Assembly: GCA_015060045.1 (NCBI GenBank)
Contig: SUZH01000006.1
Coordinates: 1-53,353, forward strand
DNA from: Rikenellaceae bacterium
GTDB lineage: Bacteria; Bacteroidota; Bacteroidia; Bacteroidales; Rikenellaceae
DNA length: 53,353 bases
Reading direction: 5' to 3'
This document shows positions 24,718-33,407 of this stretch, piece by piece. The notes under the pieces were generated by a model, which did no database searches, was not told where the DNA came from, and saw only the letters and a list, made by a program, of their open reading frames with translations. A program made the translations under genes and the position numbers. Positions within the stretch are counted from its first letter, which is position 1. Each line of letters opens with the position of its first letter.

Positions 24718-25920
24718 ATGGTTATTCTTGTATTGAATTGCGGCTCCTCGTCGATCAAGTATCAGGTGATCGATATGCAGGATGCCTCGAGCAAGCTGCT
24801 CGCCAAGGGTTTGGTCGAGCGCATCGGTTTGGCAGAGGGTGATCTGACTCACAAACCCGTGGGTAAGGAGAACTTCCACATTCAGCAGCCCATCCCCAAC
24901 CACACGACGGGTATCAGCCTCGTGATGGAGGCCCTCACAAGCCCCGAGCACGGTGTCATTTCGTCGCTCGACGAGGTGAAGGCTGTCGGCCACCGCGTAG
25001 CACATGGTGGCGAGTTCTTCCCCGCCAGCTGCATCGTCACGGAGGACGTGAAGCAGAAGATCGAGTCGCTCTGCGTAATCGCTCCGCTGCACAACCCCGC
25101 ATCGCTGCAGGGTATCGAGGCTATCGACACGGTATTGCCGGGCGTTCCGCAGGTGACCGTATTCGACACCTCGTTCCACCAGACGATTCCCGCCACGAAC
25201 TACATGTACGCCCTGCCCTACGAGTACTACGAGAAGTATCGCGTGCGTAAGTACGGTTTCCACGGCACGAGCCACAAGTATGTAGCCCGCACGGGTGCCA
25301 AGCTGGCCGGTCTGGATTTCGAGAACTCGAAGATCGTTACCTGCCACATCGGTAACGGTGGTTCGATCACGGCCGTTCTGAACGGTAAGTCGTTCGACAC
25401 GTCGATGGGCTTCTCGCCGCTGGATGGTTTGGTAATGGGTACGCGTTGCGGCTCGGTAGATGCCAGCGCCGTGACCTACATCGGCAGCAAAGAGGGCATG
25501 AGCTATGCCGAGCTGGATGCCATGATGAACAAGAAGTCGGGCGTACAGGGTCTGACCGGTATTTCGAGCGACATGCGCGACATCGACGCTGCTTACCATG
25601 CCGGTAACGAGCGCGCCATCATCGCCCGCGACATGTACTACAACCGCATCAAGAAGTTCGTCGGAGAGTATGCTGCCGAGATGGGCGGTCTGGATCTGAT
25701 CGTCTTCACGGGTGGTGTAGGCGAGAACTCGTGCGAGATGCGCGAGTCGGTATGCTCGGGCCTGGAGTTCATGGGTGTTCAGTTCGACCCCGCCAAGAAC
25801 GCCGGCGCACGCGGCGTGGATAAGATCCTCTCGGCCGACGAGTCGAAGGTCAAGGTGGCCGTCATTGCCACGGACGAGGAGCTGATGATCGCTACCGACA
25901 CCTACAATTTGGTTAAATAA
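24718..25920 (+). CDS. ackA: Acetate kinase
   Basis: This 400-aa protein starts with the ASKHA phosphate-binding motif LNCGSSSIKY and carries KYGFHGTSHKYV, HIGNGGSITAV and FTGGVGENS, all typical of acetate kinase. Length is normal. It converts acetyl phosphate and ADP to acetate and ATP, the substrate-level energy step of fermentation. The gene lies 24 bp before a Ptb-type phosphotransacylase gene. Alternative substrates such as butyryl phosphate are possible but the sequence resembles AckA more than Buk. Confidence 0.96.
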   Translation: MVILVLNCGSSSIKYQVIDMQDASSKLLAKGLVERIGLAEGDLTHKPVGKENFHIQQPIPNHTTGISLVMEALTSPEHGVISSLDEVKAVGHRVAHGGEFFPASCIVTEDVKQKIESLCVIAPLHNPASLQGIEAIDTVLPGVPQVTVFDTSFHQTIPATNYMYALPYEYYEKYRVRKYGFHGTSHKYVARTGAKLAGLDFENSKIVTCHIGNGGSITAVLNGKSFDTSMGFSPLDGLVMGTRCGSVDASAVTYIGSKEGMSYAELDAMMNKKSGVQGLTGISSDMRDIDAAYHAGNERAIIARDMYYNRIKKFVGEYAAEMGGLDLIVFTGGVGENSCEMRESVCSGLEFMGVQFDPAKNAGARGVDKILSADESKVKVAVIATDEELMIATDTYNLVK

Positions 25921-25944
25921 TCACTTAAAAACAGAAATACTACA

Positions 25945-26856
25945 ATGGGAGAGATTAAGAAACTTGCCGACATCGTTGTTGAGGCAAGAGCAAAGGGCCG
26001 CAAGAAGATGGCCGTAGCTTATGGTCAGGATTCGCACACGCTGGAGGCTGTTTACGCCGCTTATAAGGAGGGTCTGGTAGATCCGATTCTCTACGGCGAG
26101 AAGGCCGTGATCGAGCAGGTTTGCGCCGAGCACGGTATCGACGTTTCGGTCTTCACGATCGTGGACGAGAAGAGCGACGTAAAGTGCGTAGCTCAGGCCG
26201 TACAGGCTGTCGCTACGGGCGAGGCTGATGTGCTGATGAAGGGTCTGGTTACGACCGAGAAGTACATGCGCGGTATCCTGAACAAGGAGGCCGGCCTGTT
26301 CCCCCCGAAGGCTACGCTGAGCCACGTTTCGGTCATCGAGATGCCGGTTTACCCGAAGCTGCTCATCGTGTCGGATATCGCCATCATTCCGCTTCCGGAC
26401 ATGAAGCAGAAGATGCAGATGATCGGCTACCTGGCCGCCACGGCCAATGCGCTGGGTATCAAGACCCCGAAGATCGCTTGCATCGCTCCGGCCGAGACCC
26501 TCAACCCGAACATCCCGTCGGCTGCCGAGGGTGCACTGCTCTCGAAGATGGCCGATCGCGGTCAGCTGGGCAATGTGATGGTAGACGGTCCGCTGTCGCT
26601 CGACGTAGCCCTCTTCAAGGAGGTTGCCGAGCACAAGAAGGTGAAGGGTGCTCCGTTTGCCGGTGACCCCGATTGTCTGCTCTTCCCCAACCTGGAGGCA
26701 GGTAACGTATTCTTCAAGGCATCGTCGCACCTCTGCCACGGCGAGATCGCCGCTATGCTGGTGGGTGCCAAGAAGCCTTGCGTGCTGACTTCGCGTGGCG
26801 ATAGCAGCCAGAGCAAGCTCTACTCGATCGCCCTGGCTTGCCTTTCGTGCAAATAA
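25945..26856 (+). CDS. Phosphate acyltransferase (Ptb/Pta family)
   Basis: This 303-aa protein belongs to the short phosphate acetyl/butyryl-transferase family. It lacks the N-terminal DRTGG-type domain of long Pta and has motifs such as ADVLMKGLVTTEKYM, GPLSLDVAL and SRGDSSQSKLYS near the C-terminus. It is closer to phosphate butyryltransferase (Ptb) than to classical Pta in length and sequence. Because it follows ackA in an operon, it probably makes acetyl phosphate from acetyl-CoA in this organism. Butyryl-CoA use cannot be excluded. A hairpin terminator follows 18 bp after the stop. Confidence 0.9.
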   Translation: MGEIKKLADIVVEARAKGRKKMAVAYGQDSHTLEAVYAAYKEGLVDPILYGEKAVIEQVCAEHGIDVSVFTIVDEKSDVKCVAQAVQAVATGEADVLMKGLVTTEKYMRGILNKEAGLFPPKATLSHVSVIEMPVYPKLLIVSDIAIIPLPDMKQKMQMIGYLAATANALGIKTPKIACIAPAETLNPNIPSAAEGALLSKMADRGQLGNVMVDGPLSLDVALFKEVAEHKKVKGAPFAGDPDCLLFPNLEAGNVFFKASSHLCHGEIAAMLVGAKKPCVLTSRGDSSQSKLYSIALACLSCK

Positions 26857-26874
26857 TCGAAAGTGTATTGCAAC

Positions 26875-26909
26875 AAAAAAATGGAGTGGTTCAGGCCACT
26901 CCATTTTTT
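26875..26909. terminator. Bidirectional terminator between the acyltransferase and GNAT genes
   Basis: The stem ATGGAGTGG (26881-26889) pairs with CCACTCCAT (26896-26904). It is flanked by seven A on the left and six T on the right, so each strand sees a hairpin followed by a U run. It serves the convergent junction and is much simpler than the composite elements. Confidence 0.88.
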
Positions 26910-26920
26910 ATTGCTATCAG

Positions 26921-27442
26921 CTACAACATCTTTTGCAGCATCACTTCATCCTGCCACCCCACGGGCGTCCGGACCCAATCGCGCTTCACGCCACACTCCC
27001 CGAACCCACACGCGGCAAAGAGTGCTCGGCTGGCCACATTCTCGGCACCTACGTTACACCACAACTGATGCAATCCCAGCACCTCACGCGCATAACGCGC
27101 CACCGCCAGCACGGCATCCGTGGCGTATCCCCGACCGCGATCCTCAGGCTCGGCAATCAAAATTCCGATACCCGCGCGGCGATGCAGCAGATCCAACTCA
27201 AAGAGATCCAGCGCCCCGACTGCTCGTCCATCGGCCTTGGTCTGAATCATCAGCCGTTGCTGACGAGTCTGTTGCAGATCAAACTGTTGCTCCTCGACAA
27301 AGCGTTCCAGTTGATGGCGCGAAAAAGGGGCAATCGTACCACTCACAGCCCACACCGAAGCATCGTTTTCCCAACGATACATCAGCTCCACATCCTGCGG
27401 TTCGACGGCACGCAAGCAGATCTTCTCCCCCTCGATATGCAT
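26921..27442 (-). CDS. GNAT family N-acetyltransferase (RimJ/RimL/SpeG-like)
   Basis: This 173-aa protein has the acetyl-CoA binding GNAT core: an N-terminal LRAVEPQDVELMYRWEND, the P-loop-like RGRGYATDA (motif A) and C-terminal ASRALFAACGF. The type resembles the RimJ/SpeG subfamily that acetylates protein N-termini or polyamines. It begins 2 bp after the stop of the ROK regulator gene and is probably cotranscribed with it. The substrate is unknown. Confidence 0.88.
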   Translation of the reverse strand: MHIEGEKICLRAVEPQDVELMYRWENDASVWAVSGTIAPFSRHQLERFVEEQQFDLQQTRQQRLMIQTKADGRAVGALDLFELDLLHRRAGIGILIAEPEDRGRGYATDAVLAVARYAREVLGLHQLWCNVGAENVASRALFAACGFGECGVKRDWVRTPVGWQDEVMLQKML

Positions 27443-27444
27443 TC

Positions 27445-28674
27445 CTACAAACCGATAATCTTGTTACGGATCAACATCGCCACACCCCATGCACCGGCAT
27501 TCTCCGACATCTTCGAGAGGCGGAACTTCGTATCCTTATAGACCAGGTTGAGCGAATATTTGTTCGTGGCCGACTTCAAGGGCAACATGATATAGTCACC
27601 CGCCATGGCGAGGTTACCGCCCACGATCACCGTCTCGGGGTTGAACGTATTGATCAGGAAAGCTACGGCCTTACCGACCTTCTCGCCGGCCTCCTCGATC
27701 AACTCGATCGAAAGGTTATCGTCATTCTTGGCCGCCGCAATGATATCGTCGATATGGATCGACTTGCGCTGGGCATACTGCTCACGCAGGATCGTATTGA
27801 CCCCCTTCTCGATCTCGCGACACATCTTATCCTCGATCGCAATACCAGACACCTCAGTCTCCAGACAGCCCTTCTTACCGCACGAGCAGATGATCTCGTT
27901 ATCGAAGAAGGGAATGTGACCGAACTCGCCCGCAAAACCCGACTTACCGTAGTAGAGCTTGCCGTCCATCACGATACCGATGGCGACACCTCGACCCATG
28001 TGGAGATACAGCACGTTGCTTTCGTTCTTCGACTTACCGGTCGTGTACTCCGCATAGCAACGCGCACGCGTATCGTTCTCGACCAGGACATGCAGGCCGA
28101 TGCGCTCCTCCAAAATCTCGCGCAGGGAGCTGTCGAGCGAGGTGAAATATTTGTAGCTACGACCCGTATCGGGGTTCACGCGACCCACGATGCAGAGACC
28201 CATGCCGAGAATCTTATCGCGGTCGATGCCGCAGCCGTTGATGAAGGCCTCGGTAGCGGCGCAAATCTTCTCGAAGCACTGGGGACGATCCTGCAGCTCG
28301 AACGTCGGATCGGTATGCTCGACGATGATGTTATTCTGCAAATCGGTTACGACAAAGCGCATGTTATCACGGCCGACATAGACACCGGCGAAGTAGATCG
28401 CCGAGTTGGCCAAACCGAAGATGTTGGGACGACGGCCCCCCGGAGTCTCCACCTTGCCCAGATCGGTCACGATATTCTCCTCCACGAGCTCCTGCACCAA
28501 CTTCGTGATGGTCGGCACCGAAATGTGGAGCTCCTTCGTCAGCTCAGAGAGCGTACATTCGCCATTGACGGCCATGTGCGCAATGATATTTCGCTTAATA
28601 ACGCTGTTTTTATGGGTTACACCCTTTACGGTTTCGTCATCGTGTTTGACGAAAAATTCGGTAAGAGAAGTCAT
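27445..28674 (-). CDS. ROK family transcriptional regulator
   Basis: This 409-aa protein has an N-terminal winged helix-turn-helix (about residues 25-85, GECTLSELTKELHISVPTI) and a C-terminal ROK sugar-kinase-like domain with the zinc motif CSCGKKGC and GIVMDGKL. It is the NagC/Mlc/XylR type, which binds DNA and is released by a sugar or sugar phosphate. It lies upstream of the GNAT gene. Its own promoter at 28705-28736 is A/T-rich. The regulated operon and ligand are not evident from the neighbourhood. Confidence 0.92.
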   Translation of the reverse strand: MTSLTEFFVKHDDETVKGVTHKNSVIKRNIIAHMAVNGECTLSELTKELHISVPTITKLVQELVEENIVTDLGKVETPGGRRPNIFGLANSAIYFAGVYVGRDNMRFVVTDLQNNIIVEHTDPTFELQDRPQCFEKICAATEAFINGCGIDRDKILGMGLCIVGRVNPDTGRSYKYFTSLDSSLREILEERIGLHVLVENDTRARCYAEYTTGKSKNESNVLYLHMGRGVAIGIVMDGKLYYGKSGFAGEFGHIPFFDNEIICSCGKKGCLETEVSGIAIEDKMCREIEKGVNTILREQYAQRKSIHIDDIIAAAKNDDNLSIELIEEAGEKVGKAVAFLINTFNPETVIVGGNLAMAGDYIMLPLKSATNKYSLNLVYKDTKFRLSKMSENAGAWGVAMLIRNKIIGL

Positions 28675-28704
28675 AATTCGGGGTTCTTTTCGTAACTAAC
28701 CACG

Positions 28705-28736
28705 CAAATATAAAAAGTATAATTAAAAATTACAAG
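28705..28736 (-). promoter_or_regulatory. Promoter of the ROK-GNAT operon
   Basis: On the minus strand, -7 TATATTTG (28705-28712, perfect) is 20 bp from CTTG (28733-28736), a one-mismatch -33 element. The region 28700-28790 is strongly A/T-rich. Confidence 0.7.
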
Positions 28737-28785
28737 ATTTTATTAAATTTATTTAATATATTTCTACTACAAAGAATATAGATAC

Positions 28786-28815
28786 AAGAAAAACCCGCTG
28801 TTAATCAGCGGGTTT
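28786..28815 (-). terminator. Terminator of fabD
   Basis: A 10-bp stem AAACCCGCTG (28791-28800) with CAGCGGGTTT (28806-28815) has a 5-nt loop. On the minus strand it is followed by a U-rich run. It lies 41 bp after the fabD stop codon and upstream of the ROK promoter. Confidence 0.8.
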
Positions 28816-28855
28816 CACTATTTTGTTCTATTTTTCCTATTTCCTCAACCGTAGC

Positions 28856-29737
28856 TTACAACGAGCCTTTCGATTCGACAGGCAGCTCGGCGGACACCTT
28901 CTTCACAAGGCCCTGCAACACCGTGCCGGGGCCCAATTCGGTCATCTGCTCCACACCATCGGCTAACATTTGTTGCACGATTTGCGTCCAACGCACGGGA
29001 GCGGTGAGCTGTGCGATGAGGTTTTGTTTGATCTCCCCGGGATCGGTATGCGGTTTGGCATCCACATTCTGGTAGATCGGACACGAGGGCGTACGGAAAG
29101 GAGCCTCGGCAATCGCCTTCTCCAGCTCCTCACGCGCCGGTTCCATCAGGGGCGAGTGGAAGGCACCACCTACGGGCAGGGGCAGGGCTCGACGGGCTCC
29201 AGCCTCTTTAGCCTTTACGCAAGCTGCCTCCACAGCCGCTTTCTCACCCGAGATCACCAGCTGACCCGGGCAGTTGTAGTTGGCCGCCACGACCACACCC
29301 TCGGTCTCGGCACAGATCTGCTCGACCTGCTCATCCGAGAGTGCCAAAATAGCCGCCATGCCACCTTCGACCGCCTCGCAGCAGGCCTGCATCGCCTGGG
29401 CACGCTTCGAAACCAGACGCAGACCATCCTCAAACGCGAGTGCGCCCGACACAACCAGTGCCGAGAACTCGCCCAGCGAGTGGCCCGCTACTGCCGACGG
29501 CGTGATGCCCAGCGCCTTGGCCATCGCCACCGAGTGGAGGAAAACGGCAGGCTGCGTCACCTTCGTCTGCTTGAGCTCCTCGGCCGTACCCTCGAACATG
29601 ATGTCCGTGAGGCGGAAGCCCAAAATTTCGTTGGCGCGCTCCATCATCTCGCGCACCTCGACATGGTTATCATAGAGATCCTTTCCCATGCCCGTATATT
29701 GGGCACCTTGACCAGGAAATACGCAAAAGTGTTTCAT
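28856..29737 (-). CDS. fabD: Malonyl-CoA:ACP transacylase FabD
   Basis: This 293-aa protein begins with FVFPGQGAQ-like FCVFPGQGAQYTGMG. It carries the GHSLGE nucleophile motif (active serine), a downstream catalytic His in GGAFHSPLM, and LGPGTVLQGLVKK near the end. It loads malonyl onto ACP for fatty-acid synthesis. The start ATG lies 28 bp downstream of a perfect -7 element (29766-29773). It forms a single-gene unit with the terminator at 28786. A protease gene ends 51 bp upstream on the same strand. Confidence 0.95.
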   Translation of the reverse strand: MKHFCVFPGQGAQYTGMGKDLYDNHVEVREMMERANEILGFRLTDIMFEGTAEELKQTKVTQPAVFLHSVAMAKALGITPSAVAGHSLGEFSALVVSGALAFEDGLRLVSKRAQAMQACCEAVEGGMAAILALSDEQVEQICAETEGVVVAANYNCPGQLVISGEKAAVEAACVKAKEAGARRALPLPVGGAFHSPLMEPAREELEKAIAEAPFRTPSCPIYQNVDAKPHTDPGEIKQNLIAQLTAPVRWTQIVQQMLADGVEQMTELGPGTVLQGLVKKVSAELPVESKGSL

Positions 29738-29765
29738 AATTCCTTTTTATTGGTTAAAAACACCG

Positions 29766-29773
29766 CAAATATA
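29766..29773 (-). promoter_or_regulatory. -7 element of fabD
   Basis: On the minus strand this reads TATATTTG, a perfect TAnnTTTG, 28 bp before the fabD ATG. The -33 region is unclear. Confidence 0.5.
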
Positions 29774-29788
29774 CAACATTTTTTCAAA

Positions 29789-30340
29789 TTAGCGAATCGA
29801 ATAACTTCGAAGTTCTCGATTCAACTCTTTTTCGCGACCTCCGACCAAATGATCCAAGAGGGTATGAAAACGCGGTGAGTGGTTGTGATGCACCGTATGA
29901 CAAAGTTCGTGCAGGATGACAAAGTCGCGCAGGTGTGCGGGCAGTTGCATCAGAAAGAGGCTGAGCGAAAGGCGATTTTTCGAGGAGCAGCTCCCCCACT
30001 TCGTACGGGCCGACGTAATCGTCAAATGCGTATAGCGCAACCCCGAAGTCGCAGATAACCGCTCAAGACGTGGCGGGAGATCCTCCTTGGCCAATCGGCG
30101 CAACCGCTCGATCTCGGCGCGTTGCTCCTCCTCCGAGCCCTGCGGCAGGGCACGTTGACGCTCGGCAGCACGCTGACGCGCTCGCTCGACCCACGCACGT
30201 TTCTCCTCATAGAAGGCCAGCGCCCGCTCACGCGCAACAAAGCGCGGATAGGTCAGCCGCACCTCACCCGAAGGGCGCACCGTCAGCGTAATACGACGCG
30301 CGCGGGGAGAACAAACGAGGGTAGGTTCGCTAACGCTCAC
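29789..30340 (-). CDS. YgjP-like zinc metallopeptidase
   Basis: This 183-aa protein ends with HELCHTVHHNHSPRF, an HExxH zinc motif with a third His ligand, preceded by TKWGSCSSKNRLSLS, the hallmark of the YgjP/DUF45 family. The N-terminus (ARRITLTVRPSGEVRLTYP) starts the family domain directly. The only in-frame start is GTG at 30340: an in-frame stop lies three codons upstream. The upstream side is a heptad repeat (30342-30368). The role of these cytoplasmic proteases is not established; a link to restriction or repair genes is seen in some genomes, but not here. Confidence 0.85.
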   Translation of the reverse strand: MSVSEPTLVCSPRARRITLTVRPSGEVRLTYPRFVARERALAFYEEKRAWVERARQRAAERQRALPQGSEEEQRAEIERLRRLAKEDLPPRLERLSATSGLRYTHLTITSARTKWGSCSSKNRLSLSLFLMQLPAHLRDFVILHELCHTVHHNHSPRFHTLLDHLVGGREKELNRELRSYSIR

Positions 30341-30341
30341 A

Positions 30342-30368
30342 AAAAATTAAGAATTAAAAATGAAGAAT
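30342..30368. repeat. Heptad repeat (AAAAATT/AAGAATT units)
   Basis: About four 7-bp units abut the GTG start of the YgjP-like gene. It is the same type as the repeat at 43647-43679. Confidence 0.75.
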
Positions 30369-30402
30369 TGCGCGGAACGCGGGGGGGGTTATCCGATTGG
30401 GG

Positions 30403-30514
30403 AATTTTAGGCGAGCAGATTTTACCTCGACCGCACTTCGGTTCGGATGGGCTGTACATGAGGTACTGCCCATTCGGACCGGACAAGGAGAGGTGAAATA
30501 TGCCGCATAAAATC
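30403..30514. repeat. 112-bp palindromic element, copy 1
   Basis: It has imperfect terminal inverted repeats of about 25 bp (GATTTTA..GCG type) and a central hairpin in which GGATGGGCTGTAC pairs with GTACTGCCCATTC. It is about 96 % identical to the copy at 31354-31465, in the same orientation. It starts 5 bp downstream of the rlmB stop codon in transcription order. Function unknown; it may shape mRNA 3' ends or be a mobile palindrome. Confidence 0.9.
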
Positions 30515-30519
30515 ACAAA

Positions 30520-31251
30520 TCAGCCAATGCGTTGGCGCACTACCTCGAATAGCATAATCGCCGCTGCTGCCGACACATTGAGCGACTCGATATGGCCAAT
30601 CATCGGAATAGCCAGCTGCTCGTTGCAGATCTTGAGGATGGCGGGCGAGATACCCGTATCCTCGGCACCCATCACAATGACGGTGGGCTTGGTGAAATCG
30701 GCATCGTAGAGGAGCTTGCGGCTCTTCTCGGTGGCGGCCACGATCTGGAAACCCTCCTGCTGGAGTTGAGCCAGGGTCATGCGCACCGAGCCTACGCGCG
30801 TCACGGGAATCACACTCAAAGCACCTGCCGACGAGCGAATTGCCTCGGCATTCACGGGGGCCGAATTCTTTAGCGGAGTGATCAGGCCGTGGGCTCCGGC
30901 ACACTCGGCCGAGCGGGCGATAGCGCCAAAGTTGCGTACATCGGTCACGCCGTCAAAGGCCACAATCAGCGGCGTTTCGTCCTGGGGCACACGTTCCAGA
31001 ATATCCTCCAGCTCGACGTAGGAGATCAAGGCGGTCTGAGCCACTACACCCTGGTGGTTGCCCTTCGTGAGGCGATTGAGCTTCTCGACGGGCACCTCTT
31101 GGTAGCGCAGGTGGTGGCGTGCGATGAGGTCTTTGAGCTCCTGCATCAGCGGGCCCTCGGCACCCTTGCGGATGTAGAGCTTTTCAATTTGTTGACGTGC
31201 CTCGATGGCCTCAGCCACGGGACGAATTCCAAAAATCAGGTTTTCAGCCAT
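30520..31251 (-). CDS. rlmB: 23S rRNA (guanosine(2251)-2'-O)-methyltransferase RlmB
   Basis: This 243-aa protein is a TrmH-type SPOUT methyltransferase. It has an N-terminal substrate-binding domain (FGIRPVAEAIEARQ), then the knot with DVRNFGAIARSAECAG, VIVMGAEDTGI and IPMIGHIESLNVSAAAAIML. These match RlmB, which makes Gm2251 in 23S rRNA. TrmH/TrmL-type activity on tRNA is less likely given the N-terminal domain. It is flanked by two copies of a 112-bp palindromic element. Confidence 0.92.
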   Translation of the reverse strand: MAENLIFGIRPVAEAIEARQQIEKLYIRKGAEGPLMQELKDLIARHHLRYQEVPVEKLNRLTKGNHQGVVAQTALISYVELEDILERVPQDETPLIVAFDGVTDVRNFGAIARSAECAGAHGLITPLKNSAPVNAEAIRSSAGALSVIPVTRVGSVRMTLAQLQQEGFQIVAATEKSRKLLYDADFTKPTVIVMGAEDTGISPAILKICNEQLAIPMIGHIESLNVSAAAAIMLFEVVRQRIG

Positions 31252-31256
31252 ATGGT

Positions 31257-31290
31257 AAATTCAAAATTTAACATTTAGAATTCAAAATTA
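31257..31290. repeat. Heptad repeat (AATTCAA/AATTTA units)
   Basis: Five 7-bp units of the AAATTCA / AAATTTA kind sit 5 bp upstream of the rlmB start. The same units occur at 35841-35871 and, inverted, at 24598-24635. Confidence 0.75.
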
Positions 31291-31353
31291 TTGCGGGGAT
31301 CGAGCCAACATATTCTATCATGTCAAACTCAACCTCTCCCACCCCATTTTTTT

Positions 31354-31465
31354 GATTTTAGGCGAGCAGATTTTGCCTCGACCGCAGTTCGGTTCGGATG
31401 GGCTGTACATGAGGTACTGCCCATTCGGGCCGGACAAGGAGAGGTGAAATATGCCGCATAAAATC
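31354..31465. repeat. 112-bp palindromic element, copy 2
   Basis: A near-identical copy of 30403-30514 in the same orientation. It starts 6 bp downstream of the ABC-F stop codon in transcription order. The spacing from stop codon to element is almost the same as for copy 1, so both insertion sites are precisely at gene ends. Confidence 0.9.
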
Positions 31466-31471
31466 GAAAAA

Positions 31472-33400
31472 TCAGCTCTCTTCGACGATTTCTACTTCAT
31501 AGGACGCCTTCTCCCACTCGTGCATCAAATGATCGTAGCGCGCTTTGAGGTCGTTGTACGCCTTGTAGTCGTCCTCCACATACTCGGTGGCCGCAGCAAA
31601 CTTCTGGTCAAAGGCGGCGATCTCCTCCTCGACTTTGGCCAGCTCGGCCTCGATCTCCGAGACCTGCTTGCGGAGTTTGCGCAGGAGTTTCTCCTGCTCC
31701 TTCTTCTGCTCGTAACTCAATTTGCCGCTGTTCTCCTTCGGTGCTGCAGCCGTGGCAGGTTTATCGCGGCGCTCGATCTCCTGCAGGGAGGCCAGCTTAC
31801 GTTTCTCGAGGAAGTAGTAGATACCGCCCAGGTACTCCTGCACCCCACCGTCGCGGAATTCATAGATCTTATCGACCATGCCGTCGAGGAATTCACGGTC
31901 GTGCGACACAACGACCACCGTACCGTCGTACTTCATGATCGCCTCCTTCAGGATATCCTTCGAGCGCATATCCATGTGGTTCGTCGGCTCGTCGAGCACC
32001 AAGAGGTTACGCGGCTCGAGCATCATGCGGGCCATGGCCAGGCGCGAACGCTCGCCACCCGAGAGCACCTTGACCTTCTTGTCGATATCTTCGCCACGGA
32101 ACAAGAAAGCACCCAAAATATCGCGCAGACGGGTGCGGATATCGCCCACCGCCACGCGATCGAGCGTATCGAAGACGGTAAACTCGCCTTCCATCAGATC
32201 GTCCTGATTCTGGGCGTAGTAACCGATATTGACATTTGCACCGAGGCGAATCGAACCCTCGGTCGGTGTAAGCTCGCCGATGAGCATGCGGGCCAGGGTT
32301 GTCTTACCCTCGCCATTGCGGCCCACCAAGGCGATGCGGTCGCCCTTCTCGATCGTAAAGTTAGCCCCCGAGAAGACATGCTTCGCGCCAAACGACATGC
32401 CCGCCTCCTTGATCTCGGCCACCACCTGACCCGATCGGGGCGCAGGGGGGAATTTGATATTGAGGCGCGACAGGTCCTCCTCCTCGATCTCCAGGCGGTC
32501 GAGCTTTTCGAGCTGCTTGATGCGCGACTGCACCTGATTCGACTTCGTGGGCTTGTAGCGGAACTTCTCGATAAACTCCTCGGTCTTCTCAATCATCCGT
32601 TGCTGATTCTCGTAGGCCGCCTTCTGCTGCTCTCGGCGCTCACGGCGCAGCTCAACATACTTCGAATAGGGCACTTTGTAGTCCGTCACCTTGCCCAGCG
32701 AGAGCTCCACGGTGCGGGTCGTGACATTATCCAGAAAGGCCCTATCGTGCGAAATCAGCAGCACCGCGCCGCTATAATTCTTCAGGTACTCCTCCAGCCA
32801 CTGGATCGACTCGATATCGAGGTGGTTTGTCGGCTCATCGAGCAGGAAAATCGAGGGGCGGCGCAACAAGAGCTTGGCCAACTCGATACGCATGCGCCAG
32901 CCACCCGAAAACTCGGCCGTGGGGCGCGTGAAGTCGGTACGCTTAAAGCCCAAACCCAAGAGGGTCTTCTCGATATCGGCCTCGCGCGTATCGCCACCAA
33001 GGATCGAGAAGCGATCCTGCGCCTCATTCAGGCGGTGCAGGAGGTCGGCATAGGCCTCGCTCTCGTAGTCCGTGCGCTCGGCGATCTCGGCCGTGAGGCG
33101 CGAAATCTCCTTTTCCAGCCCGTTGACCTCCTCGAAGGCCTTGGCCGTCTCCTCCACGAGCGACGTCGTGTCGTGCACGCGCATCGTCTGCGGCAGGTAG
33201 CCGAGCGTACAATCCGTGCCGATCGTCACCGCACCCGAGGTAGGTTGCTGCTCGCCCATGATGAGGCGCAGCAGGGTCGTCTTACCCGCGCCGTTGCGCC
33301 CCACAAGGCCGATGCGGTCCTTGGGGTTGATCAGGAACGAGATATTGTCAAAAAGCGTCCAACCGCCATACGAGACGGTGAGGTTATCGAGTGAAATCAT
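31472..33400 (-). CDS. ABC-F family ATPase (Uup/EttA-like)
   Basis: This 642-aa protein has two ATP-binding cassettes and no membrane segment. Cassette 1 has GRNGAGKTT, signature SGGWRMRIELAK and LDEPTNHLD; cassette 2 has GRNGEGKTT, LSGGERSRLAMA and LDEPTNHMD. A linker coiled coil joins them and a further C-terminal coiled coil (about residues 550-640) is present, as in Uup and some antibiotic-resistance ABC-Fs. These proteins act on the ribosome. It is 7 bp from rpe in an operon, which suggests a housekeeping factor rather than a resistance gene. Confidence 0.93.
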   Translation of the reverse strand: MISLDNLTVSYGGWTLFDNISFLINPKDRIGLVGRNGAGKTTLLRLIMGEQQPTSGAVTIGTDCTLGYLPQTMRVHDTTSLVEETAKAFEEVNGLEKEISRLTAEIAERTDYESEAYADLLHRLNEAQDRFSILGGDTREADIEKTLLGLGFKRTDFTRPTAEFSGGWRMRIELAKLLLRRPSIFLLDEPTNHLDIESIQWLEEYLKNYSGAVLLISHDRAFLDNVTTRTVELSLGKVTDYKVPYSKYVELRRERREQQKAAYENQQRMIEKTEEFIEKFRYKPTKSNQVQSRIKQLEKLDRLEIEEEDLSRLNIKFPPAPRSGQVVAEIKEAGMSFGAKHVFSGANFTIEKGDRIALVGRNGEGKTTLARMLIGELTPTEGSIRLGANVNIGYYAQNQDDLMEGEFTVFDTLDRVAVGDIRTRLRDILGAFLFRGEDIDKKVKVLSGGERSRLAMARMMLEPRNLLVLDEPTNHMDMRSKDILKEAIMKYDGTVVVVSHDREFLDGMVDKIYEFRDGGVQEYLGGIYYFLEKRKLASLQEIERRDKPATAAAPKENSGKLSYEQKKEQEKLLRKLRKQVSEIEAELAKVEEEIAAFDQKFAAATEYVEDDYKAYNDLKARYDHLMHEWEKASYEVEIVEES

Positions 33401-33407
33401 ACTTCAT

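Noticed and set aside
26863..28695. A 610-codon plus-strand frame opposite the GNAT and ROK genes
   Set aside because: It begins in a terminator hairpin and covers two genes with clear motifs.
31451..33394. A 647-codon open frame opposite the ABC-F gene
   Set aside because: It is a shadow of the ABC-F coding sequence. Its Leu/Arg/His-rich product is typical of antisense reading of such genes.
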